From JAICWY01 sp964531205 (GTDB lineage Bacteria > Vulcanimicrobiota > Vulcanimicrobiia > Vulcanimicrobiales > Vulcanimicrobiaceae): 39,292 bases of DNA. Below are positions 24,768 through 30,984 of the stretch, piece after piece. The notes beneath the pieces are model-generated. The model was not told the DNA's origin and did no database searches. It worked only from the letters and a program-made list of their open reading frames with translations. Position 1 is the first letter of the stretch. Each line of letters opens with the position of its first letter. A program made the translations under genes and the position numbers. The stretch spans positions 1 to 39,292 of the forward strand of contig CAZHGH010000022.1 of NCBI GenBank assembly GCA_964531205.1, in the 5' to 3' direction.

Positions 24768-25193
24768 CTACGCCAGCGGTTTCGGCTGCTGCGCGTCATG
24801 CGGATGAGCCGTTCCCGTGTAGACTTTCAGACGGTTGAGTTGGACGTTGCGCATGCGGTTGGTCGGGAGCATGCCGCGCACGGCGCGCTCGATGAGGCGC
24901 TCGGGGTGCTTGTCCTTGACTTGCCGCGCGGTCTCGACTTTGAGGCCGCCCGGATATCCGCTGTGACGGTAGTAGACTTTGTTGTCCCACTTTTTACCGC
25001 CGAGTTCGATTTTGTCCGCGTTGATCACGACGACGTGATCGCCGTCGTCGATGTGCGGTGTCCAGGTCGCTTTGTGTTTGCCCGAGAGCGCACGCGCGAT
25101 GCGCACCGCCAGCGTTCCGAGGCGCTGTCCGGCGGCGTCGACGATGTACCAATCGTGCTTGGTCTCGGCGGTCTTCTGTTGGTAGGTCCGCAT
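24768..25193 (-). CDS. rplM: Ribosomal protein L13
   Basis: 141 residues. MRTYQQKTAETKHDWYIVDA, LGTLAVRIARALSGKHK, HIDDGDHVVVINADKI and the ending KVYTGTAHPHDAQQPKPL are family landmarks. The ATG at 25193 matches the normal L13 N-terminus (M+RTY). The rplM-rpsI order is conserved across bacteria. It diverges from the marR gene. Confidence 0.98.
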   Translation of the reverse strand: MRTYQQKTAETKHDWYIVDAAGQRLGTLAVRIARALSGKHKATWTPHIDDGDHVVVINADKIELGGKKWDNKVYYRHSGYPGGLKVETARQVKDKHPERLIERAVRGMLPTNRMRNVQLNRLKVYTGTAHPHDAQQPKPLA

Positions 25194-25249
25194 AACCGCC
25201 ACAGCATACGGGAATTTTCGGCGTGGGTCAAGGACTTTTACGCAGAAAT

Positions 25250-25283
25250 ATAGTTGACAACTATTTGAGTACTCAACTATGCT
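25250..25283 (+). promoter_or_regulatory. Promoter of marR overlaid with nested palindromes (candidate autoregulatory operator)
   Basis: TTGACA (25254-25259) and TATGCT (25278-25283) form a -35/-10 pair with an 18-base spacer. The same bases carry the palindromes TAGTTGACAACTA (25251-25263) and TTGAGTACTCAA (25265-25276). A longer inverted pair, ATAGTTGA (25250-25257) and TCAACTAT (25273-25280), spans both. MarR proteins typically bind such dyads over their own promoter. Transcription would begin close to the ATG at 25290, giving a leaderless mRNA. Confidence 0.7.
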
Positions 25284-25289
25284 GCTCCC

Positions 25290-25718
25290 ATGATCCCGGA
25301 AAACGTTGCTTTGGCCGCGGGCCTGTCCCGCGTAGATGCTTGGATGCGCAAGCGGATCGAACCCGCTCTGCCGGGCATCGGCTACACCGACTTTATGATT
25401 CTGACCGAGCTGGACTCGGTCGTCGGCGGCCGCCTGCGGCCTATCGACTTGGCGAACCGCTTGCTACTGACGCCATCTGGGGTAACCCGCGCCATCCTGC
25501 CGCTCGAAAAGATCGGCCTCGTCGAGCGAGCCTCGCACGAGCGAGACGCGCGCGCCAGCTACGTGGCGATCACGCAAGCCGGCCGCGATAAACTCGACCA
25601 GGCGATGGACGACGTGGATCGCGTCGTCGGCGAGACACTGGGCTCATCGCTTACGCGCGCAGATCGTATCGCGCTGCTCGGACTTTTCGAACGGGTTGGC
25701 TACTACTCGTCATCCTGA
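25290..25718 (+). CDS. MarR-family transcription regulator
   Basis: A 142-residue winged-helix regulator. The recognition part is RPIDLANRLLLTPSGVTRAI (helix-turn-helix, about 51-70), followed by PLEKIGLVER and the wing SHERDARASYVAITQAG, which has the family DxR motif. No Shine-Dalgarno precedes the ATG, and the promoter ends about 6 bases before it, so the message is probably leaderless. The TGA stop (25716-25718) is supplied by the tip of the structured repeat (Ser-Ser-stop). No plus-strand gene follows it, so it may regulate itself and distant genes. Confidence 0.9.
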   Translation: MIPENVALAAGLSRVDAWMRKRIEPALPGIGYTDFMILTELDSVVGGRLRPIDLANRLLLTPSGVTRAILPLEKIGLVERASHERDARASYVAITQAGRDKLDQAMDDVDRVVGETLGSSLTRADRIALLGLFERVGYYSSS

Positions 25719-25879
25719 GGTATCGTTCGTCATCCTGAGGTATCGAAGGACCTTGAGCAAAGCATTCGGCGACGCCGAATGCGCAGTCGAAAGGCGAGCG
25801 CGAAGCGCTCGCCCCTCGACAGCGTGAACGACATTCCGTCGTTCACTTAGCTCGGGGTCGTTCGATACCTCACGATGAC
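25709..25879. repeat. Structured palindromic repeat, copy 2 (BIME-like), with duplicated left tip
   Basis: The left arm (25729-25758) is inverted against the right arm (25850-25879). Between them: hairpin 1 GCATTCGGC/GCCGAATGC (25762-25770 and 25774-25782), inner stem GTCGA/TCGAC (25786-25790, 25816-25820) around hairpin GCGAGCGC/GCGCTCGC (25794-25801, 25805-25812), and hairpin 3 GTGAACGAC/GTCGTTCAC (25824-25832, 25838-25846). A partial left tip repeats 20 bases upstream (25709-25725). The plan matches copy 1 with different stem sequences. It lies between convergent marR and an SRPBCC gene and holds both stop codons. Confidence 0.9.
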
Positions 25880-26343
25880 AATTTTTCCAGCTGCCGACGC
25901 AGGCCGCGTAAACCGTCACGCATCGTATAATTGTGATTCGCTGCGAACAGCGGAGCAAGCAGTTTGTGGAAACGGCGAATCAGCGGATGATTTGCTCGAA
26001 CGCTCCAGTCGTACGTGATGTCGACGTAGTCGCCGTTTTGCACGAACTCCCAATGCCCCTCACCGTCGAGATCGCCCGAGGCAACGATCGTCGAGGTGTG
26101 CGGATAATCGACTTGCGTAACGCGATACGTCCACACCAGCGAGTACGGTAAGAAGCCTTTCGTCGTAACTTCGACGACACGGCCCAAGCCGTGCTCGCCG
26201 CCGCGTTGGATTACACGTGCGCTGCGGTAGACCGATCGCCACCAGTTCGGGATGGCGTCGACGTCTTCGAGAATGTCGGCAACCTGTTCGCACTGGCCCT
26301 TCACGCGCCAACGCGTCACAAATCGATAAGCGGCATCCGGCAC
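25870..26343 (-). CDS. SRPBCC/polyketide cyclase-like protein
   Basis: A 157-residue START/SRPBCC-superfamily protein. The opening PDAAYRFVTRWRVKGQCEQV, then ILEDVDAIPNWWRSVYRSAR, is the typical ligand-pocket N-terminus (W..V..V in related cyclases). The end is an amphipathic helix (FHKLLAPLFAANHNYTMRDG). The GTG at 26343 is preferred because upstream residues are Arg-rich and overlap the thyA leader. No enzymatic role can be assigned. The stop codon and last two codons (Ser-Ser-stop) lie in the right tip of the structured repeat. Confidence 0.75.
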   Translation of the reverse strand: MPDAAYRFVTRWRVKGQCEQVADILEDVDAIPNWWRSVYRSARVIQRGGEHGLGRVVEVTTKGFLPYSLVWTYRVTQVDYPHTSTIVASGDLDGEGHWEFVQNGDYVDITYDWSVRANHPLIRRFHKLLAPLFAANHNYTMRDGLRGLRRQLEKLSS

Positions 26344-26432
26344 GGCAGCAGCTCTCCCCCTCGCTTCTCTTACCACTCTGGAGGACCGGCCTTGGCGGGT
26401 CGCGGCCACGGCTGGTCGAATGTTCGATTCCC

Positions 26433-27227
26433 GTGCAGCAGTATCTTCAATTTCTTCGCCACATTCTCGAAAACGGCACCGAAAAAGGCGACCGCACCGG
26501 CACCGGAACGCGGAGTGTCTTCGGCTATCAAATGCGCTTCGATCTTCACGCCGGCTTCCCACTCGTCACGACGAAAAAGCTTCACACGAAATCAATCGTG
26601 CACGAGCTGCTGTGGTTTTTGAGCGGCGACACCAACGTGAATTATCTGCACGAACACGGCGTTACAATTTGGGATGAATGGGCCGATGAAAAAGGCGATT
26701 TAGGGCCGGTTTACGGCAAGCAATGGAGATCGTGGCCCGCGGCGGACGGCACAGTGATCGATCAACTTTCGAACGTCGTCGAAGAAATCAAACGCAATCC
26801 CGATTCACGCCGGCTCATCGTAAGCGCGTGGAACGTTGCCGAACTCGATAAGATGGCGCTCCAACCGTGCCATGTGCTGTTCCAGTTTTACGTGGCCGAG
26901 GGACGGCTATCGTGCCAGCTCTATCAGCGTAGTGCCGACGCCTTTTTAGGCGTGCCGTTCAACATCGCGTCGTATGCGTTGCTTACGCATATGGTGGCAC
27001 ACCAATGCTATCTAAATCCGGGAGACTTTATCTGGACCGGCGGCGATTGCCATCTCTACAACAATCACATCGAGCAGGCGCAGCTGCAACTCACGCGCGA
27101 TCCATTGCCGCTGCCGGCGCTCGTCTTCAAACGGCGTCCGCATTCGCTGTTCGATTACCGCTTCGAGGACATCGTCTTTGCGGGATACGAAGCGCATCCA
27201 CCGATCCGCGCCGAGGTAGCCGTTTAA
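26433..27227 (+). CDS. thyA: Thymidylate synthase
   Basis: A 264-residue ThyA, the same length as the E. coli enzyme. It methylates dUMP to dTMP with methylenetetrahydrofolate, yielding dihydrofolate. The nucleophile is Cys146 in LQPCHVLFQFYV; RTGTGT, WDEWADEKGDLGPVYGKQWR and GVPFNIASYALL are family blocks. The GTG start at 26433 gives the family N-terminus (QQYLQFLRHILENGTEKGDR). No clear Shine-Dalgarno lies before it. folA follows 7 bases later and would recycle the dihydrofolate. Confidence 0.97.
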   Translation: MQQYLQFLRHILENGTEKGDRTGTGTRSVFGYQMRFDLHAGFPLVTTKKLHTKSIVHELLWFLSGDTNVNYLHEHGVTIWDEWADEKGDLGPVYGKQWRSWPAADGTVIDQLSNVVEEIKRNPDSRRLIVSAWNVAELDKMALQPCHVLFQFYVAEGRLSCQLYQRSADAFLGVPFNIASYALLTHMVAHQCYLNPGDFIWTGGDCHLYNNHIEQAQLQLTRDPLPLPALVFKRRPHSLFDYRFEDIVFAGYEAHPPIRAEVAV

Positions 27228-27234
27228 CAACGCC

Positions 27235-27720
27235 GTGCCGCGCATCATTTTCGTCGTCGCGCACGATCGCCGCGGCGTGATGGGGCGCGACGGTCTGCTG
27301 CCGTGGCATCTCCCCGAAGATCTCAAGCACTTCCGGCGGCTGACAATCGACAAACCCGTCGTGATGGGCCGCAAAACGTACGAGAGTATCGGCAAACCAC
27401 TGGCCCGCCGCCGAAACATCGTTCTCACGCGCGACGAATCTTTTTCAGCAGAAGGCGTGGAAGTTGCGCACTCCGTTGAGGAAGCGCTTCGCATTGCGGG
27501 AGACGCTCCCGAGATCGCAGTCATCGGCGGTGCCGAGATCTTCAACGCATTCGCGCCGCTCGTAAACACCGCGTTCGTTACACGCGTAGAAGCGGCGGTT
27601 GAGGGCAACGTGCATTACGTACCGCCCGGCCGCGCGCATACGAGCGAAGTGCTCGGCGCGCACCGCGCCGACGAACGCCATGCATACGATATCACGTTCT
27701 TACGTTTCGACTACACGTAG
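27235..27720 (+). CDS. folA: Dihydrofolate reductase
   Basis: A 161-residue DHFR that regenerates tetrahydrofolate with NADPH. MGRDGLLPWHLPEDLKHFRR holds the active-site acidic residue, VVMGRKTYESIGKPLARRRN and VIGGAEIFNAF are the NADPH-site motifs. The GTG start lies 7 bases after thyA, a functional pair. It ends three bases before the convergent GNAT gene. Confidence 0.96.
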   Translation: MPRIIFVVAHDRRGVMGRDGLLPWHLPEDLKHFRRLTIDKPVVMGRKTYESIGKPLARRRNIVLTRDESFSAEGVEVAHSVEEALRIAGDAPEIAVIGGAEIFNAFAPLVNTAFVTRVEAAVEGNVHYVPPGRAHTSEVLGAHRADERHAYDITFLRFDYT

Positions 27721-27723
27721 CCG

Positions 27724-28188
27724 TTATTTCAAATCTTTTGCCATACGAGCGCGCGGAATTTCGACGCCGTTGCGTACCAACGTTTCACGATACTCGATCG
27801 TCCATCCATTTTTGAGAAAGAACGATTCCGAAAAGCGCGACGCTTCCGCAAAGAACCGTGTAATCTTCATCTCGCGGGCTCGCTCAAGCGCAACATCGTA
27901 CAGTTGTTGCGCAACGCCCGTGCCGGCGGCTTCCGGTAAGCAATACAGCATGTCGAGATGACCGTCGTTCTCAAACTCGATCCATCCGAGAATCGTTCCT
28001 GCGTCTTCAGCGACGAAGGTTTCACTTTGTTGCATTTCCTCTCGCCAACGATCGACGTCCTTTTCTCCTCCGGCCCATTCGCGCACAGCTTCTACGCTGT
28101 ACTTCTTCGGGCCGAGTTCCAGTACGGAACGCTTGAACAGCGCAATAAGCGCCTCCGTATCGCTATCGCGAAAGCGGCGAATCTGCAC
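27724..28188 (-). CDS. GNAT-family N-acetyltransferase
   Basis: A 154-residue acetyl-CoA-dependent acetyltransferase. RRFRDSDTEALIALFKRSV is the typical opening, FVAEDAGTILGWIEFENDGH the central sheet, LYCLPEAAGTGVAQQLYDVA the acetyl-CoA-binding motif (Q/RxxGxG/A pattern, here AAGTGVAQ) and FFLKNGW the late motif. It resembles uncharacterised YafP/ElaA-like members. The GTG start at 28188 overlaps the truA end by 26 bases. The acceptor substrate is unknown. Confidence 0.88.
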   Translation of the reverse strand: MQIRRFRDSDTEALIALFKRSVLELGPKKYSVEAVREWAGGEKDVDRWREEMQQSETFVAEDAGTILGWIEFENDGHLDMLYCLPEAAGTGVAQQLYDVALERAREMKITRFFAEASRFSESFFLKNGWTIEYRETLVRNGVEIPRARMAKDLK

Positions 28189-29125
28189 GAGACCACGCGT
28201 TCGTAACCGGCGGTTCCTTGAACGAATCGAAGCCGTCGCGATAGCGCACGCCCGCTAAGTATAAGCCTTGCGGCGGCGCGGTAAGACCGGCCGCAGCGCG
28301 ATCTCGTGCGCGTAACGTTTCCGGCATCGATGCGGGATCGCGACGTCCGGTTGCGCAGTCGACGAGCGTGCCGACAATCGTGCGCACCATGCGATGCAAG
28401 AATCCGTCTGCGCGAATTTCAATGCGAATGATGTCGCCGTTGCGCTCCGCCGTCAGCTTCTTCACGGTGCGGATCGTCGGGCCGCTTTCCGGCAGCATCC
28501 CGCAAAACGATCGAAAATCGTGCTCGCCGATCAAGTGCCGGGCACCATCGAGGAAGCGAACCATATCCATGTCGTGCCACACGTGGTACGCATAATCAGC
28601 CAGCAAAGGCGATGGTTCGGGACGATTGTAAATTGCATACACGTACGCGCGTTCCATCGCCGAGAACCGCGCAGAAAAATCTTCCGGAACGATCGCCACG
28701 TCGCGGATTGCAACGTCTTTGGGAAGCGCACTATTCAGCGCGATCGCAAGGCGATCAAATGGAAAAGCCGCCTCGGTTTTAAGCGAGACGACTTGTCCGG
28801 TAGCGTGTACACCTGCGTCCGTACGCCCGGCCGAGGTGATCTTTACCTCATGCCGCAGCAACGACGTAAGATGCTTTTCGAGTTCACCCGCAACGGTACG
28901 CACCGCCGGCTGAAATTGCAGACCGCAAAAATTGGTGCCGTCGTACTCGACGACGGCGCGAAGGGTCGTTACGCTGCGGTTGTCTCGCGCTTCGGAACCG
29001 TACGCTTCTCGTCCAGGTCCAGCACGTCGACCCAGGTCGTCACGTCCGTCCGATCCGGCGCTACCTGATTGCGCAGTTCCAGGAAGTACTTCAGGCTCTC
29101 GCCTTCCGGTTTGCGGTTCAGCCAT
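28163..29125 (-). CDS. truA: tRNA pseudouridine(38-40) synthase TruA, start unresolved
   Basis: TruA makes pseudouridine at positions 38-40 of the tRNA anticodon arm. The catalytic Asp lies in SAGRTDAGVHATGQV; LRAVVEYDGTNFCGLQ, DFRSFCG, RADGFLHRMVRTIVGTL and PPQGLYL are family blocks. The conserved protein begins about base 28969, immediately after the stop of the upstream gene, but the frame has no ATG, GTG or TTG there. The nearest such codon upstream is ATG 29125, which would add about 51 residues overprinting the DUF5069 gene. A rare start codon near 28970 is the other possibility. Confidence 0.88.
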   Translation of the reverse strand: MAEPQTGRREPEVLPGTAQSGSAGSDGRDDLGRRAGPGREAYGSEARDNRSVTTLRAVVEYDGTNFCGLQFQPAVRTVAGELEKHLTSLLRHEVKITSAGRTDAGVHATGQVVSLKTEAAFPFDRLAIALNSALPKDVAIRDVAIVPEDFSARFSAMERAYVYAIYNRPEPSPLLADYAYHVWHDMDMVRFLDGARHLIGEHDFRSFCGMLPESGPTIRTVKKLTAERNGDIIRIEIRADGFLHRMVRTIVGTLVDCATGRRDPASMPETLRARDRAAAGLTAPPQGLYLAGVRYRDGFDSFKEPPVTNAWSRADSPLSR

Positions 29126-29409
29126 TCCTGATTCCAGCGCTCGATCTCCTCGGGCGATTTCTTGTCGATGAACTGCTTGGCGTACGCCTCGATGTCCGCA
29201 TCGGTCTTGGCGTTCTTGATGACGCCTAAGAACTCTTCACCATTGATGCCGAGGAAGTCGAAGACGGCTTTATCCATCGGACAATCAAACATGTACTCGC
29301 CCAGATTGCCGAAGGCTTTCGCCTTGCCCTTATCGATCGCGCGTCCGAGTTGCACGATGCCAAGGACTTTCTCGCGAACGCTGCGCGGGTACGTTTTGGT
29401 AAGATCCAC
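28969..29409 (-). CDS. DUF5069-type protein
   Basis: A 146-residue soluble protein. DLTKTYPRSVREKVLGIVQL, GRAIDKGKAKAFGNLGEYMFD and FDFLGINGEEF match the DUF5069 pattern (DLT...PRS.R..LGG...L.R.IDK), whose function is unknown. The likely start is the GTG at 29409, since the family begins at DLTKT; an upstream frame to 29703 would overlap padR. It diverges from padR and is followed directly by truA. Confidence 0.75.
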   Translation of the reverse strand: MDLTKTYPRSVREKVLGIVQLGRAIDKGKAKAFGNLGEYMFDCPMDKAVFDFLGINGEEFLGVIKNAKTDADIEAYAKQFIDKKSPEEIERWNQEWLNRKPEGESLKYFLELRNQVAPDRTDVTTWVDVLDLDEKRTVPKRETTAA

Positions 29410-29427
29410 GATGATTGCTTGCCTTTC

Positions 29428-29476
29428 CTTACGAAAAGTAGGTACGGAGGCTAGAACACCGCCTATTTTTCGTAGG
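29428..29476. promoter_or_regulatory. Inverted repeat between the DUF5069 gene and padR, candidate PadR operator
   Basis: CTTACGAAAAGTAGG (29428-29442) is inverted against CCTATTTTTCGTAGG (29462-29476), matching at 13 of 15 positions around a 19-base centre. It lies in the divergent promoter region (29410-29496) shared by the two genes. PadR regulators commonly bind such dyads at their own promoters. No convincing -35/-10 pair could be picked out. Confidence 0.55.
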
Positions 29477-29496
29477 TTGCACGGAGGGGTTGCCGC

Positions 29497-30093
29497 ATGA
29501 ACACCGATCCCGGCCGGGAGCTTCTCGTCCTTGGAATCCTGCGGCGGTCGCCGCTTTCCGCCTACTCGGTCGATCGGGTCGTCCGGAATCACTCGCCGCT
29601 CTACCGTCCGTTTAAGTACGGCAATCTCTATCATTTCATCGAGCGGCTCGCCGAGCGCGGCTTCCTGCTGCGGCGCAACGCGCGCAGTAAACGCGGACCA
29701 CACGAAACCAAAGACGTCTTCCGGCTCTCCGCCGCCGGCGAGGCGCGTTTTCGCGCGCTGTTACGCGAGGTTATGCTCGATATTCAAGCGTCCGATTCTG
29801 CGCTGGAAGTCGCACTCGTGTTGCTGGGCCAGCTGCCGCGACGCGAAGCGGGACAGCTGCTGCAAGCGCGTGCGGACGAACTTTCGCAATACGGTCGACG
29901 CTTCAAGCGTCTATGGGGAGAAGCTGAAGCACGGCAGGGAGCCGGCTATTTTGCCGCAGCGCACGCGGTGGGCCGGCTCGAAAGCGAACAACGCTTTATT
30001 CGCGACGCAGCAAAGCGGCTACACGATCCGCGATGGAATCCGACGTGGATTTCGGATGATGGTCCGGTTATCGATTCGTCGCGAAAGCTGTAG
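29497..30093 (+). CDS. PadR-family transcription regulator
   Basis: A 198-residue winged-helix regulator. ELLVLGILRRSPLSAYSVDR, GNLYHFIERLAERGFL and the wing DVFRLSAAGEARFRALL match the PadR N-terminal domain. A helical C-terminal half (about 95-175) for dimerisation follows. GGAGGGG lies before the ATG. It diverges from the DUF5069 gene across an inverted repeat. The 3' end overlaps the cytochrome-like gene on the other strand by 26 bases. Confidence 0.88.
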   Translation: MNTDPGRELLVLGILRRSPLSAYSVDRVVRNHSPLYRPFKYGNLYHFIERLAERGFLLRRNARSKRGPHETKDVFRLSAAGEARFRALLREVMLDIQASDSALEVALVLLGQLPRREAGQLLQARADELSQYGRRFKRLWGEAEARQGAGYFAAAHAVGRLESEQRFIRDAAKRLHDPRWNPTWISDDGPVIDSSRKL

Positions 30094-30484
30094 ACATCAT
30101 TGAACCGGCAGCCCCACTGAGCAACACGTGTCCGCCGGCAAGTACCAACACAAGCACAAAAACGGCTGCATGCCAACGGCGCAGCGGTTTGCGAAAGATC
30201 CCGGGCGATTGGAGGTTCGTTCCGACAAAACTCTGCACCGCCAATCCCGCGAATGCCAGTGCGGCGAACCACAAGCCCGTACTATTTCCGCTGCTGCCCG
30301 TATCGCCCATCGACGTGGCCAGATGCGCGGCAGCAAACGCAAGGGAGGCGTACCCTAAGACGAAGTGCGGGCGCATGCGCACGATAAATTTGCCACGCGC
30401 GAAGCGCCGCAGAATCCAGGCGGTACATGCGGTGACCGGGATCAAGCCCAGTGCGATCCAGCCGCTTGTTGCGGAGAAACTCAC
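30068..30484 (-). CDS. Small four-helix membrane protein, predicted dihaem b-type cytochrome
   Basis: 138 residues with four membrane helices (about 7-25, 40-57, 68-87, 105-123). His40 and His54 lie 14 apart in helix 2, and His105 and His119 lie 14 apart in helix 4. This is the bis-histidine arrangement that holds two b haems in cytochrome b561, ferric reductases and related proteins. No enzyme domain is attached. The GTG start overlaps the stop of the exported protein gene upstream (GTGA), so the two are co-translated. The haem prediction rests on spacing alone. Confidence 0.65.
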   Translation of the reverse strand: MSFSATSGWIALGLIPVTACTAWILRRFARGKFIVRMRPHFVLGYASLAFAAAHLATSMGDTGSSGNSTGLWFAALAFAGLAVQSFVGTNLQSPGIFRKPLRRWHAAVFVLVLVLAGGHVLLSGAAGSMMSTAFATNR

Positions 30485-30870
30485 TTCACCGTAACGTACT
30501 GCGTCACCGCGATGAGGCGTTTGGCATCGGCACGGTCGCGCGCAGTCGAAATTCCGTAAACGAAAAGAACCGCGCCCGGCTTAACGTCCGCGGCGCTTCC
30601 CATAACGACCGGCGTTCCATCGGCAACGAACAACCGCAAGTTTCGCTTCGTGTTGGTGTAGAGCGTGTCGTTAACGCGCTCGAGCAACTGCGCATGCACA
30701 TCCGTACGGTTCACGCTGTCCACGCGCACGGCAATGGTGATATTCTGTCCGGGCACCGCGCGCGAGTATTGAGCCTGTGTCATCGGGATGGGCGGCCGCA
30801 TCTGAGCGACTGCCGCGAGAGGCGTTTGCAGAGCGATTGCGATGACGGCGAGTGTTGCAAAATACTTCAT
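30481..30870 (-). CDS. Exported protein of unknown function, partner of the cytochrome-like gene
   Basis: A 129-residue protein with a clear signal peptide (MKYFATLAVIAIALQTPLAA, cleavage near VAQ). The mature part is beta-rich (NITIAVRVDSVNR; LRLFVADGTPVVMG; GAVLFVYGISTARD), like an OB-type fold. There is no cysteine or haem motif in the mature part. Translational coupling (GTGA) to the predicted cytochrome suggests a shared periplasmic redox role, which is inference. Confidence 0.6.
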   Translation of the reverse strand: MKYFATLAVIAIALQTPLAAVAQMRPPIPMTQAQYSRAVPGQNITIAVRVDSVNRTDVHAQLLERVNDTLYTNTKRNLRLFVADGTPVVMGSAADVKPGAVLFVYGISTARDRADAKRLIAVTQYVTVK

Positions 30871-30912
30871 GGCCTTAGCATACGGGAGCTCCCGGCACCC
30901 GAACGCCCGAAT

Positions 30913-30931
30913 TTACTTCACGGTGAAGTAA
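30913..30931. promoter_or_regulatory. Perfect 8-base palindrome upstream of the RND pump gene
   Basis: TTACTTCA (30913-30920) and TGAAGTAA (30924-30931) are separated by CGG. The flanks (AAT before, TTC after) extend the dyad partly. It lies 54 bases before the GTG of the RND transporter and 43 bases before the start of the divergent exported gene, a natural place for an efflux-pump repressor site. No -10/-35 pair could be assigned with confidence. Confidence 0.5.
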
Positions 30932-30984
30932 TTCCACCGCTTTCGCTGCAGCGTGGCCGAGCGCCAGTAGCAAAGCACATCACT

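Noticed and set aside
30451..30984. N-terminal extension of the RND pump frame by 178 residues
   Set aside because: It is Arg/His-rich, antisense to two small genes, and the family N-terminus begins at the GTG at 30985.
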